Origin: Phyllobacterium myrsinacearum
Lineage (GTDB): Bacteria > Pseudomonadota > Alphaproteobacteria > Rhizobiales > Rhizobiaceae
Direction of reading: 5' to 3'
DNA: 64,000 nucleotides
Assembly (NCBI RefSeq): GCF_002980555.1
Contig: NZ_PVBT01000001.1
Coordinates: 124,001 to 188,000 of the forward strand
Shown: positions 25,429-34,496 of the stretch, piece by piece
Numbering within the stretch: position 1 is the first letter of the stretch
How the letters are laid out: every line of letters starts with the position of its first letter
Made by a program: the position numbers and the translations under genes
The notes under the pieces: generated by a model
Seen by the model: only the letters and a program-made list of their open reading frames with translations
What the model was told of the DNA's origin: nothing
The model's database searches: none

Positions 25429-26289
25429 ATGACAAGTGCAACTGATCATGAACCGGCACGGCCCAGGAAAATTCTGTTCTACCGGCATTCGATTGCCGTG
25501 CGGCTCACTCATTGGCTCAATGTCCTGTGCCTGAGCTTTCTCCTGATGAGCGGTTTGCAAATCTTCAATGCTCATCCCGATCTCTATTGGGGACAGTACG
25601 GTGCCGATGCCGACCATTCCTTCATTTCGATCGGTGCCGTCAGCGACGGCGACACGATCAAGGGCATCACCCGCGTCGGCTCGATCTCGATCCCGACGAC
25701 AGGTGTTCTCGGCGCGTCGACGGTTGGCGGCGAACTGACGCCGCGCGCCTTTCCAAGCTGGATCACCATTCCGGGTTATCAGGACCTGGCAACTGGGCGG
25801 CGCTGGCATTTCTTTTTCGCCTGGTTCTTTGTCATCAACGGGTTCGTCTATCTGCTCTACGGGCTGATCGCCGGGCATTTCCGCCGGGATATCGTGCCGG
25901 CCAGGGATCAGTTGACGCCGCAGCATCTGGCGCATGAGATTGGCGAACATGCCCGCCTGCGCTTTCCCAAGGGCGAAGAGGCGCGGCGCTACAACAGCCT
26001 GCAGAAACTGACTTATATGGCCGTCATTTTCATCCTTCTGCCGCTGATGGTGCTGACCGGCCTCACCATGTCACCGGGCTTCAACGCCATTTTCCCATGG
26101 CTGCTCGATGTCTTCGGCGGACGCCAGTCGGCGCGCACCATTCACTTCATCACCGCATCGCTGCTTGTCGCCTTTGTCGTCGTGCACCTGGCGATGGTGC
26201 TGGTATCCGGCGTCTGGAACAATCTGCGCTCGATGATCACCGGCTATTACGGCCTGACGGTCGAAACCGGCAAGGAAACAGTGAAATGA
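25429..26289 (+). CDS. Cytochrome b/b561-type membrane electron carrier
   Basis: A 286-aa membrane protein of the cytochrome b/b6-like family with four or five helices. Probable haem histidines are H28 in VRLTHWLNVLCLSFLLMSG, one in GRRWHFFFAWFFVING, one in TIHFITASLL and one in VVHLAMVL. A larger soluble loop covers residues 45-110. Its stop overlaps the start of the molybdopterin gene as ATGA, so the two work together: the cytochrome links the periplasmic molybdoenzyme with the quinone pool. Confidence 0.83.
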   Translation: MTSATDHEPARPRKILFYRHSIAVRLTHWLNVLCLSFLLMSGLQIFNAHPDLYWGQYGADADHSFISIGAVSDGDTIKGITRVGSISIPTTGVLGASTVGGELTPRAFPSWITIPGYQDLATGRRWHFFFAWFFVINGFVYLLYGLIAGHFRRDIVPARDQLTPQHLAHEIGEHARLRFPKGEEARRYNSLQKLTYMAVIFILLPLMVLTGLTMSPGFNAIFPWLLDVFGGRQSARTIHFITASLLVAFVVVHLAMVLVSGVWNNLRSMITGYYGLTVETGKETVK

Positions 26290-27059
26290 AGTTGGAACTT
26301 ACCCGCCGCCGTTTCCTGATCGGCTCCAGCGTTGCCGCGACCGGACTTTTGACCGGGTGCGATGCGCTGGTGGAAAATGCCGGGGTCAACGATATCCTGC
26401 AGAAGGCCGAAGCGCTGACCATGGGCTCGCAGCGTCTCCTGCAGGCGCATGCGCCGCTGGCGCGCGAATTCACCGAAGCCGACCTGTCGCCCACATTCAA
26501 GGCCAATGGCACGCAGATGCCCGACAGCGAGGACTACGCCCGATTGATGGAGGGCAATTTTGCCGACTGGCGGCTGGTGGTCAACGGCATGGTGCGCACG
26601 CCGCTCAGCCTGTCGCTGGCCGACCTGAAGGCGATGCCGTCGCGCACGCAGATCACCCGGCACGATTGCGTTGAGGGGTGGAGCGCCATCGGCAAATGGA
26701 CCGGCGTTCCCCTCGGTCTTGTCCTGCAGAAGGCGGGTCTTGCCCCCGGCGCCCGCTATGCGGTGTTCTACTGCGCTGACGAATACGAGAAGTCACTCGA
26801 TGGCAGCGGCCAATATTACGAGAGCATCGATCTGATCGACGCCTTTCATCCGCAGACCATCCTGTCCTACAGCATGAACGGCAAAGACCTTGAGGTGGCG
26901 CATGGTGCACCCCTGCGGCTGCGCGTCGAACGGCAGCTCGGTTACAAGCATGCCAAATATCTCATGCGGATTGAACTGGTCGACAGTTTCAGGGGCCTGT
27001 GGGGCGGCAAGGGCGGCTTCTGGGAAGATCGCGGCTATGAATGGTATGCGGGTATCTGA
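26286..27059 (+). CDS. Tat-exported sulfite-oxidase-family molybdopterin oxidoreductase
   Basis: A 257-aa periplasmic molybdoenzyme. The N terminus TRRRFLIGSS is a twin-arginine signal and LLTGC puts a lipobox cysteine at C25, suggesting a lipid anchor. The molybdenum-ligand cysteine is C129 in ITRHDCVEGWSAIGKW, the sulfite-oxidase-family pattern; VAHGAPLRLRVERQLGYKHAKY is the family's C-terminal motif. It overlaps the cytochrome b gene by four bases. Substrate is not evident: sulfite oxidation or methionine-sulfoxide reduction (MsrP-like) are both possible, but the partner is not an MsrQ. Confidence 0.85.
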   Translation: MKLELTRRRFLIGSSVAATGLLTGCDALVENAGVNDILQKAEALTMGSQRLLQAHAPLAREFTEADLSPTFKANGTQMPDSEDYARLMEGNFADWRLVVNGMVRTPLSLSLADLKAMPSRTQITRHDCVEGWSAIGKWTGVPLGLVLQKAGLAPGARYAVFYCADEYEKSLDGSGQYYESIDLIDAFHPQTILSYSMNGKDLEVAHGAPLRLRVERQLGYKHAKYLMRIELVDSFRGLWGGKGGFWEDRGYEWYAGI

Positions 27060-27074
27060 GCGGTTCGTCTGGAG

Positions 27075-27461
27075 TCAGGCGGCGGCGATGACTTCGATTT
27101 CGACAAGCCAGGCTTCCGACAATGTCTGGGCGGCAATGGTTGTCGTGGGGATCGTGCGTCCGCCCAGCGCCGCCACCCGCGCATTCTGGTTGGCTTCGGC
27201 AAAGGCCGGATCGCGCAGGTAACTCGTCGTCCTGACGATATTGTCGACCGTCATCCCGGCGCTGGCAAGGATGGCCCGGATGTTGTTCCAGACGAGATCG
27301 AGCTGTTCTGCCAGGGTCGTGCCGGGTATGCCGTCCTGATCGAGGCCCATGGTGCCGCTGATATAGAGGAAGCGTTCCGGCTGCTGCACTTCCAAGGCAT
27401 GGAGATAGTCTGGCGTTGCCGGGTAAACGCCGTTGCGGGGATTGCGCGCAATCAGTTTCAT
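27075..27461 (-). CDS. RidA/YjgF-family protein
   Basis: A 128-aa member of the RidA family, whose canonical members hydrolyse reactive enamine/imine intermediates. FLYISGTMGLDQDG, LAEQLDLVWNNIRAILASAGMTVDNIVRTTSYL and a PTTTIAAQTL segment are family marks. The last replaces the canonical P-x-R-x-x, so the catalytic arginine of true RidA (R105) seems absent, placing it in a non-deaminase subgroup. GGAAGG precedes the ATG at 27461. It is convergent with the molybdoenzyme, 15 bases away. Confidence 0.8.
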   Translation of the reverse strand: MKLIARNPRNGVYPATPDYLHALEVQQPERFLYISGTMGLDQDGIPGTTLAEQLDLVWNNIRAILASAGMTVDNIVRTTSYLRDPAFAEANQNARVAALGGRTIPTTTIAAQTLSEAWLVEIEVIAAA

Positions 27462-27698
27462 GATCTCAATTCCTTCCGTGGAAAATGGGGGTGGCTGGAG
27501 AACCGGAGAGTTCCAATAGCTGTCGCTGGTGATGCGCAGCACGCTCAGAGGCGAGGCGGGTTCCTCGCTCTTTGACGGGCCGGGGAAAAACTAGCACGGC
27601 CGCACCCCTTCGAAAATGGGCTGTTCCATTGAAAGTGCTGACGGGTACCATCCCATCCGTGGTAGAACACGAGGTGGAGAAGACCGGAGGAAAACACC
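27462..27698. other. Intergenic region between RidA and aldehyde dehydrogenase genes
   Basis: Divergent promoter region of 237 bases. No RNA gene, repeat or clear operator was recognised; ACGAGGTGGAGAAGACCGGAGG near 27670 is the ribosome-binding area of the aldehyde dehydrogenase gene. Confidence 0.5.
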
Positions 27699-29120
27699 AT
27701 GGACATGAATGCCACACCTGCCGATGCATTGGTGCCAACCCTCCATCGTCTGCGCGCGTCCTGGCTGGCACACCGGCCGGATTACGCCCAGCGCCAGGAC
27801 GATCTGAAGCGCCTGCGCGCCGGGTTGAAGGACCGGCTCGAACCGATGGTCAAGGCGATCAGTGCCGATTTCGGCCATCGCTCGCGCCATGAAAGCATGC
27901 TGGGCGAAGGCATGACCGTCTTTGGCGAGATCGATCACATGCTCTCGCATCTGAAATCCTGGATGAAACCGCAACGCCGTTCGGCCGGATGGCGCATGTG
28001 GCCCGCCAGGGCGGAAGTCCGGTACGTGCCTCTTGGGGTGGTGGGGGTCATTGCCCCCTGGAACTATCCTGTCAATCTCGCCCTGACGCCGCTCGCCACA
28101 GCCATCGCTGCGGGCAACCATGTTTACCTGAAACCGTCCGAACACACGCCGCGCACCAGCGAATTCCTGCGGGAACTGCTGGCCGATGTCTTTCCGGAAG
28201 ACCGCGTTGCCGTGGCGCTCGGCGGTGCCGATGTGGGCGGTGCGTTTGCCGGTTTGCCCTTCGATCACCTGCTGTTCACCGGCTCCACCGCCGTCGGCCG
28301 CAAGGTCATGGCATCGGCCGCCCTGAACCTGACACCCGTGACATTGGAGCTCGGCGGAAAATCGCCCGTATTCATCGGTGAGGACGCGCCTTTCGCCAAG
28401 GCGGTGACGCGCATTGTTACCGGCAAGCTCTACAATGCCGGCCAGACCTGCATCGCGCCGGACTATGCGCTGGTGCCGCTGGCGCGGCGCGATGAATTTG
28501 TCGAGGCCGTGCGGACCGAGGTCAGATCGCGCTATGCGCAGCTCGATGCCAATCCCGACTATACCCATATCGTCAATGAGGGGCAGTATCGCCGCCTGCG
28601 CGGCCTGCTTGATGATGCACGGGAACGCGGGCTGGATGTGATGACGCTGGTCGAGCCGAAAGATGCGGCACGGGCGGAAACCGAGCGCCTGCTGGCGCCG
28701 GCGCTGGTGCTCGATCCCGGCGATGACAGCAAGATCATGCAGGAGGAAATTTTTGGCCCGATCCTGCCGGTCAAGACCTATGGCAGTGCCGATGAGGCCA
28801 TTGCTTATATTAACGGGCACGACCGGCCGCTGGCATTTTACTGCTTCAGCAATGACAAGGCCGAAACCGAAAAAATGCTGGCGAACATCGTGGCGGGCGG
28901 CGTTTGCGTGAACGAGACACTGTTCCACAATGTCTGTAACGATCTGCCGTTTGGCGGTGTCGGGGCCAGCGGCATGGGCCATTATCACGGGCGCGAGGGC
29001 TTTCTGACCTTCAGCAAGATCATGCCGGTGTTGCATCAGGCGAAGATGCCGCTGTCCGACCGGGTCAAGCCGCCCTACAGGGGATTGGCAAACCTGGTGG
29101 TCAGGCTTTTCGCGCGCTGA
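27699..29120 (+). CDS. calB: Coniferyl aldehyde dehydrogenase-type NAD(P)-dependent aldehyde dehydrogenase
   Basis: A 473-aa aldehyde dehydrogenase of the CalB class, oxidising coniferaldehyde or other aromatic and aliphatic aldehydes to acids. GVIAPWNYPVNL near 120, the catalytic glutamate in LELGGKSPVF near 215, the catalytic cysteine in NAGQTCIAPDY near 250 and EEIFGPILPV near 345 are present. The C-terminal membrane-leaning tail (KPPYRGLANLVVRLFAR) is typical for the class. CCGGAGG lies upstream. No lignin genes are close, so the physiological aldehyde is uncertain. Confidence 0.8.
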   Translation: MDMNATPADALVPTLHRLRASWLAHRPDYAQRQDDLKRLRAGLKDRLEPMVKAISADFGHRSRHESMLGEGMTVFGEIDHMLSHLKSWMKPQRRSAGWRMWPARAEVRYVPLGVVGVIAPWNYPVNLALTPLATAIAAGNHVYLKPSEHTPRTSEFLRELLADVFPEDRVAVALGGADVGGAFAGLPFDHLLFTGSTAVGRKVMASAALNLTPVTLELGGKSPVFIGEDAPFAKAVTRIVTGKLYNAGQTCIAPDYALVPLARRDEFVEAVRTEVRSRYAQLDANPDYTHIVNEGQYRRLRGLLDDARERGLDVMTLVEPKDAARAETERLLAPALVLDPGDDSKIMQEEIFGPILPVKTYGSADEAIAYINGHDRPLAFYCFSNDKAETEKMLANIVAGGVCVNETLFHNVCNDLPFGGVGASGMGHYHGREGFLTFSKIMPVLHQAKMPLSDRVKPPYRGLANLVVRLFAR

Positions 29121-29168
29121 AATTCACGAGAACGGCAGTGTCGATGTTCTTTCAGTCCGATGCCGGCT

Positions 29169-30716
29169 TCAAAGGTTCGCGGCGGTCACTTCGCTCAGGC
29201 GTTTCCCAGGCCCGAAGATCAGAAAGCTGATCACTGCGAGAAGCCAGACGCCCGCCCCGCCATAAAGCATGATCAGGCCAAAGCCGTGGATCAAGGCGCC
29301 ATGGACGAGCGTCCCGGCCGGGTCGAGAGCTGCGAGTTCGGGAAAAGTCTGCGGGAGGCTCGCAAAGTTTCCGGCTGCGATTTTCTCCGCCAGCAGGCGC
29401 AGCCGGGATGGGTCGAACGCCCCGGCAAAGGCGCTTCTCAGATAAGACAGGGTGCCTTCCAGCAGGATAAAGCCCATCAGCGCGATGTTGATGGCGAGCG
29501 TAATCAGCCGGGCACTCATGTCGATGCCCGACGCCATGCCGGCGCGGGCGCTCGAAACCGAGCCGGTGGTCGTGTTGGTGACCGGCGTGTTGGTCAAGCC
29601 CAGCCCGATACCCGCCAGCAGGCAGCCGGGCAGCATGGTCAGCCAGCTTGCATGGTCGGCGCTGCTGCCAAACCGCATCAGCATGAAGCCAAGGCCGATG
29701 GTGAACAGCCCGAGCGGAATAACAATGCCGGGCCGGTAGCGGAGCGATAAGCGCTCCGCCAATGGCGGGGTGACCAGGGTGGGCAGCGTATAGGCCAGCA
29801 GCGACAGTCCAGCCGCGACAATGTCGTAGCCAAGTCCGCTCTGAAAATAGATCGGCAGGTAGATCATCAGCGGCCAGAAGCTGAAATTCATGCCGATCGA
29901 GCCGAGAATTGCCCCGGAAAAGTTGCGGATGCGGAAGACGGAAAAGTCGAACATGGGATGCGGGCTGCGTTTTTCCGCGACGATGAAGGCGATGAAGCTC
30001 ACCGCCGATGCGCCGATGATGACCAAGGCGGTGACGCTGGTAAAGCCGAGATCGGGGCCTTGCGTGATGAAATAGGTGAGGCCGAAAACCGCCAGCGACA
30101 GGGTGGTGATGCCGAGGACATCCAGTTTCTTCGCTTCGGGATCGCTGGATTCCACGATACTGCCGAAGACGAGAATCAACGTCAGGATGGTCAAGGGAAC
30201 GTGCACCAGGAACACCCATTGCCAACTGGTGAGGGCAACGATGATGCCGCCGATAATCGGCCCGAAACCAAGGCCGATGCCGAAGATGATACCCCATATG
30301 CCGAAGGCCTTGCTGCGCTCACGCCCCGCCTGAAATTGATGCGACAGAATGGCAATCTGGCAGATCAGCATGGCACCGGCGGCAATACCCTGGAGAAAAC
30401 GGCTGACGATCAGGATGGCGGCATCCTGGGCAAGGCCGCATACGAAGGATGTGATGGCAAACAGCACCAGACTGATGACGAAGATGCGCTTGCGGCCATA
30501 GCGGTCGGCCAGCGTGCCGACGGCCATCAGCACCGTGGTGCAGGCAATGGTATAGGCGTTCATGATCCACTGCATGTCCTTCAGGGTGCCATGCAGAACT
30601 TTTTCCAGGGTTGGCAGAATCACCGGCACGCTCGAAATTTCGAGACCGAACATGAGGGACGACAAACATATGGCGGCCAGCGCCACCATGTTCCTGCGGG
30701 AGGAGGAGAGGGACAT
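29169..30716 (-). CDS. MFS multidrug-type transporter, DHA2 family
   Basis: A 515-aa proton-driven exporter with about 14 transmembrane segments. The family pattern LADRYGRKRIFVISLVLFAITSFVCGLA is at residues 62-90 and the antiporter motif C-like GIIFGIGLGFGPIIGGI near 140. Start 30716 begins SLSSSRRNMVALAAICLSS, just before the first helix. It is divergent from a LysR gene with an operator-like dyad between them, which suggests inducible expression. Substrate unknown. Confidence 0.87.
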   Translation of the reverse strand: MSLSSSRRNMVALAAICLSSLMFGLEISSVPVILPTLEKVLHGTLKDMQWIMNAYTIACTTVLMAVGTLADRYGRKRIFVISLVLFAITSFVCGLAQDAAILIVSRFLQGIAAGAMLICQIAILSHQFQAGRERSKAFGIWGIIFGIGLGFGPIIGGIIVALTSWQWVFLVHVPLTILTLILVFGSIVESSDPEAKKLDVLGITTLSLAVFGLTYFITQGPDLGFTSVTALVIIGASAVSFIAFIVAEKRSPHPMFDFSVFRIRNFSGAILGSIGMNFSFWPLMIYLPIYFQSGLGYDIVAAGLSLLAYTLPTLVTPPLAERLSLRYRPGIVIPLGLFTIGLGFMLMRFGSSADHASWLTMLPGCLLAGIGLGLTNTPVTNTTTGSVSSARAGMASGIDMSARLITLAINIALMGFILLEGTLSYLRSAFAGAFDPSRLRLLAEKIAAGNFASLPQTFPELAALDPAGTLVHGALIHGFGLIMLYGGAGVWLLAVISFLIFGPGKRLSEVTAANL

Positions 30717-30901
30717 GGATCGTTCTTTCCAAAGGTTGCACCTGGCAATAGAACGCACCTTCCCCGGCACGCATGCGGTGCCGGTGAGTTCCGGGCCAAG
30801 TCAGGACGAAAAAGCACCGGCCCGGCGGGATGACCGGTCCGATGGTCGCCGAAGCGGGTAATGCCCACTTTAGGTCAGTTCGTATCATGACAAAAATGAT
30901 T

Positions 30902-30921
30902 TAATTTACTAGAATAAATTA
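30902..30921. promoter_or_regulatory. LysR-type operator candidate
   Basis: TAATTTA-CTAGAA-TAAATTA is a perfect 7-bp inverted repeat in an AT-rich segment 24 bases before the LysR gene, in the divergent MFS/LysR promoter. It follows the T-N11-A layout of LysR sites. Confidence 0.6.
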
Positions 30922-30944
30922 GCAATTGTCATTAATCTACTGAC

Positions 30945-31823
30945 ATGGATTTGGACCCAACACTGTTACGCGCCTTCGTGGCTGTCAAAGAAGCTGGAAA
31001 CTTTACCCGGGCCGCCCGGCGGCTGAATCTGACGCAATCTGCTGTCAGCCATCAGATCCGGCGGCTGGAGGAGCAGGTTGGCCGGTCGCTGCTCTACCGC
31101 ACCACGCGCAGCGTCAGGTTGACGGAAGATGGCGACGATTTCCTGCGCTATGCCTGCCAGATCCTGCATTCGCTCGATGCCTTGAGCCGCCGCTTTCAGG
31201 CATCGCCCGTATCGGGCATTGTGCGCTTCGGCGTGCCGGAAAATTTCATCGGGGACCGGCTGCCGACATTGCTGTGCCAGTTTGCCCGCACCAATCCGGA
31301 GGTCCAGCTTGACGTGAATGTCAGCATGAGCCTTGATCTTCACGCGATGGTCAGAGCCAGCGAGCTCGATCTGGCCGTCGTGCTGACATTGCCGGAGGCG
31401 GCCAACGGTAAAGTTCTCAAGCAGACGCAATTTGTCTGGGTGGCGGCTGAAACGTTCAAAGTGCCGCCGGGCACGTCATTGCCTTTCGCGTTTATCCCTG
31501 CTCCATGCCTCAACCGCAAGGTCGGCGTCGAAGCGCTGGACCGGACCTCGATCGATTGGCACGTCGTTTTCACGTCGGCGAGCATGCAGGGGATCCGCGC
31601 CGCTGTGCTGTCAGGGCTGGCAATGACCGTGATGACCCGCGATGATCTTGAACCGGGAATGAAGATTCTTGACGGCCAGTATGGCCTGCCATCGCTGCCG
31701 ACGGCGGTTTTCAGCCTAATCTGGAGCGAAGAGGGGCAGACACCCGCCACCCGCGAATTCGGCCAGCTCGTTGTCGACATGCCGGAACAGGCGGCAGCGG
31801 CAAAACTGGCGAGAGCGGGCTGA
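30945..31823 (+). CDS. LysR-family transcriptional regulator
   Basis: A 292-aa LysR-type regulator. The winged HTH covers residues 1-60 (LLRAFVAVKEAGNFTRAARRLNLTQSAVSHQIRRLEEQVG) and the effector domain follows from about 90. It is divergent from the MFS exporter and probably regulates it in response to an exported compound. The start at 30945 is the only ATG ahead of the HTH. Confidence 0.88.
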   Translation: MDLDPTLLRAFVAVKEAGNFTRAARRLNLTQSAVSHQIRRLEEQVGRSLLYRTTRSVRLTEDGDDFLRYACQILHSLDALSRRFQASPVSGIVRFGVPENFIGDRLPTLLCQFARTNPEVQLDVNVSMSLDLHAMVRASELDLAVVLTLPEAANGKVLKQTQFVWVAAETFKVPPGTSLPFAFIPAPCLNRKVGVEALDRTSIDWHVVFTSASMQGIRAAVLSGLAMTVMTRDDLEPGMKILDGQYGLPSLPTAVFSLIWSEEGQTPATREFGQLVVDMPEQAAAAKLARAG

Positions 31824-31833
31824 GGCGCCGCGT

Positions 31834-32445
31834 TCATTTTGCCGCCATCAGACCAGCGGCAACGAGGAGCAGCCCGCCGGCACCCCCTTCGACCATCCTC
31901 CGGCGCCGGTCGTTGAATCCGCCGCGCCCGGCCAACTGCCCGATGGCGAAGCTGAGAATCACGTAGACGACGGCGCACCAGAGGACAAGGACAGCCGACA
32001 GGATCGCCGCCTGCAGCGCAATGCTGCTGCCGGGCTGGATGAACTGGGGCAGGATCGCGAAGTAGATCATCATGCCCTTGGGATTGAGAAAGGCGGTGAG
32101 GAAGCCGCGCTGGAGTTGCCGCTTGGCCGGCCTGGCAGCAACGGGCATCCGTCCGGCCCGCAATGCCGACGCGATGAGCTTGCAGGCGAGGTACAGGAGA
32201 TAGGTGATGCCGATCCAGCGCAGCGCTTCGAACAGCAGCGGCGATGCCGCCACGATAGCCGCAAGGCCGAGGGCAACAAGGGTGGAGTGGACGAGGTAGC
32301 CAAGGCACACACCGGCTGTCGCACGCAGGCCCGCGCTGCGTCCGCCTGCAATCGCCTGCGATGCAACGAACAGCATGTCCGGCCCCGGCGTACAGATCAG
32401 CGGCAGTACGGTTGCTGTGAACAGCAATAGTGTGTGTATTTCCAT
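31834..32445 (-). CDS. LysE/RhtB-family amino-acid exporter
   Basis: A 203-aa membrane exporter with about six helices. The family N-terminal motif LPLICTPGPDMLFVASQAI is at residues 14-32 and GFLTAFLNPKGMMIYFAILPQF near 116-137. Start 32445 matches family length; the open frame extends 32 codons further but without reason. It is divergent from an Lrp-type regulator, the classic exporter/regulator pair. Confidence 0.87.
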   Translation of the reverse strand: MEIHTLLLFTATVLPLICTPGPDMLFVASQAIAGGRSAGLRATAGVCLGYLVHSTLVALGLAAIVAASPLLFEALRWIGITYLLYLACKLIASALRAGRMPVAARPAKRQLQRGFLTAFLNPKGMMIYFAILPQFIQPGSSIALQAAILSAVLVLWCAVVYVILSFAIGQLAGRGGFNDRRRRMVEGGAGGLLLVAAGLMAAK

Positions 32446-32556
32446 GACTGGAACTGTAGCGCACACTGCGCGCAATGGGATTGCAAAGATTTCACGATAT
32501 GATGTTTTCCTGGCATAATTATTATATTCCATCTGAAACATTGGCAGGAAATTTCA

Positions 32557-33018
32557 ATGATGCTGGATGAGATCGACAAGCGTATCCTTCGCGCGCTTCA
32601 GAAGGACGGGCGCATGCAGAATGTGGAGCTTGCCAGAGAGGCTGGCCTGTCGCCATCGCCCTGCCTGCGCCGCGTGCGGCTGCTCGAGGAGGCCGGTGTC
32701 ATCGACCGCTATGTCGCCGTGCTCAATCCGGCCAAGGTCAATTTATCGCTCTCGCTGTTCGCGCGGGTGTGGCTGACGGCGCAGGATGCCGAAACGATCG
32801 ATCATTTCATGGATGCGATGAAGAGGCTGCCCCAGGTGGTGGAATGCTACATCATGCTGGGGGAGAGCGACGCGCTGCTGCGGGTTGTGGTCGCCGATCT
32901 TGACGAATACCGGCGTTTTCAGGCCTCTCATCTGACGCGGGTCAATGGCATCCAGAACGTCAAAACCGACGTGCCGAGCCAGATTGTGAAGCAAACCTAT
33001 GCCCTTCCGCTGGATTGA
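32557..33018 (+). CDS. Lrp/AsnC-family transcriptional regulator
   Basis: A 153-aa regulator with an N-terminal HTH (LDEIDKRILRALQKDGRMQNVELAREAGLSPSPCLRRVRLLEEAGVI) and a C-terminal RAM effector domain (about 65-150). GGCAGGAA lies before the ATG pair at 32557/32560. It faces the LysE exporter across a 111-base promoter that includes ATTATTATATTCCATC, and probably activates it on sensing an amino acid. Confidence 0.88.
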   Translation: MMLDEIDKRILRALQKDGRMQNVELAREAGLSPSPCLRRVRLLEEAGVIDRYVAVLNPAKVNLSLSLFARVWLTAQDAETIDHFMDAMKRLPQVVECYIMLGESDALLRVVVADLDEYRRFQASHLTRVNGIQNVKTDVPSQIVKQTYALPLD

Positions 33019-33097
33019 CCGGCAAAAAACCGAAAGCCAGCGGCAAACCGCAATTTGCGCAGCGCCGATCTGAAAACCGCCTTCTTTGGAAAGACAA

Positions 33098-33174
33098 TGG
33101 TAGCGAAGGAGGGATTCGAACCCCCGACACAAGGATTATGATTCCTCTGCTCTAACCTACTGAGCTACTTCGCC
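33098..33174 (-). tRNA. tRNA-Met (anticodon CAT)
   Basis: A 77-base cloverleaf on the minus strand. It runs from GGCGAAG to CTTCGCTACCA, with D-arm GCTCAGTAGGTTAGAGC, anticodon stem GAGGA/TCCTT with loop ATCATAA (anticodon CAT), T-arm GGGGGTTCGAATCCCTC and an encoded CCA. The acceptor begins with a paired G, so it is not the initiator. Elongator Met is the best call; tRNA-Ile with modified CAT is less likely. Confidence 0.95.
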
Positions 33175-33331
33175 CCATATGTCATGCGACCCGTGAACGG
33201 CTAGCCTGCAAATGAGGACCGGGGGACGCGCTGTCAATTGACAGGGACGGGGCGGATATATGTGGGGAGCAACGGCCTGTCAAGCAATCTTCTCCGTATC
33301 CAAGACTTGTGTTCGTTTCTTCCTGCGGATA

Positions 33332-34324
33332 ATGGATGCCGATATGAAAAAGGCTGAAAAGATGGCTCCACGGATTGCAGTGCTGGGTTGCGGCTATTGG
33401 GGCAGCAATCATATCCGGACATTGAAGAGTCTCGGGGCGCTGTTTGCAGTCTCCGACCAGAACACCGATCGCGCCGCCGGCTTCGCCGCGGAGCAGAATG
33501 TTCTGCATATTGAAGTCGACGATCTTTTCACCCATCCGGAGGTCGATGCCATCGTCATGGCCCTGCCGCCGCAATTTCATGCGGCTGCGGCGATTCGCGC
33601 CGTCACCAATGGCAAGGACGTCCTCGTCGAAAAGCCGATTGCCCTGACCGTTCCCGATGCGGAAGCCGCCGTGAAGGCCGCGCGCGACAATGGACGCATT
33701 TTCATGGTCGGACATGTCCTGCGTTTTCATCCGGCATTCGAACGGCTTCTGGAGCTGATCAAGGCTGGCGATCTCGGCGATGTGCGCTACATCCATTCCC
33801 ACCGTCTCGGCCTTGGAAAATTCCACACGGAAAACGATGCTCTCTGGGACCTGGCACCGCATGACCTGTCGATGATCCTGGCCATCACCGGCACCGAACC
33901 TTTGGAAGTGCGCGGCGAGGGCGCGGCGGTGCTCGATCACCTCAGCGATTTCGCCCATCTGCACATGCGCTTTCCCAATAATATTCGCGGGCATCTTTTC
34001 GCCTCGCGGCTCAACCCCTATCGTGAGCGCAGGCTTACGGTGGTGGGAACCAAGGCCATGGCCGTCTTCGACGACATGGAGCAGTGGGACAAGAAGCTGG
34101 CCGTCTACAAGCATTCGATCTGGCAGGACAACGGCCAGTGGGCATCGACGACGGAAGAGCCGACCTATGTCAAGATCGCGCAGGGCATGCCGCTGACCAG
34201 GGAATGCCAGAATTTCATCGACAGTATCAACACACGCACCGAGCCGGTCACCGACGGCGAAGAAGCGATTCGCGTCCTGCGGATTCTGACCGCCGGCACG
34301 GTTGCACACGACAAGGCAAGCTGA
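33332..34324 (+). CDS. gnnA: Gfo/Idh-type UDP-sugar 3-dehydrogenase, GnnA-like
   Basis: A 330-aa NAD-dependent oxidoreductase. The motif IAVLGCGYWGSNHIRTLKSLGAL is the WlbA/GnnA-type Rossmann start and VEKPIALT supplies the lysine. It is followed by a DegT-type aminotransferase; such pairs oxidise and then aminate the 3-position of UDP-GlcNAc. In this bacterial group 2,3-diamino-2,3-dideoxyglucose replaces glucosamine in lipid A, and GnnA-GnnB make its precursor. An O-antigen role is possible. The start is uncertain: 33332, 33344 and 33362 are all in frame, none with a strong ribosome-binding site. Confidence 0.75.
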   Translation: MDADMKKAEKMAPRIAVLGCGYWGSNHIRTLKSLGALFAVSDQNTDRAAGFAAEQNVLHIEVDDLFTHPEVDAIVMALPPQFHAAAAIRAVTNGKDVLVEKPIALTVPDAEAAVKAARDNGRIFMVGHVLRFHPAFERLLELIKAGDLGDVRYIHSHRLGLGKFHTENDALWDLAPHDLSMILAITGTEPLEVRGEGAAVLDHLSDFAHLHMRFPNNIRGHLFASRLNPYRERRLTVVGTKAMAVFDDMEQWDKKLAVYKHSIWQDNGQWASTTEEPTYVKIAQGMPLTRECQNFIDSINTRTEPVTDGEEAIRVLRILTAGTVAHDKAS

Positions 34325-34496
34325 TCCGTCCGGCAGTCCCAAAAGTGCTGCAAGATTGCGCTCGGTGTAAAGCGTTGTTACAAGACCGGACAAACTTTGA
34401 ACGACAACGTCTGGCAGACCTCCCGCGGCCCTTCTAAAGAGTTGTCTTGACCGTTTTTCGCGACGGATTCGCGGAGCAATTGATATTGGAGCAATG

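Noticed and set aside
26286-27059. MsrP-MsrQ methionine sulfoxide reductase pair
   Set aside because: The partner is a b561-like cytochrome with a large soluble loop, not a six-helix MsrQ, and the enzyme has a lipobox. Kept as a functional possibility only.
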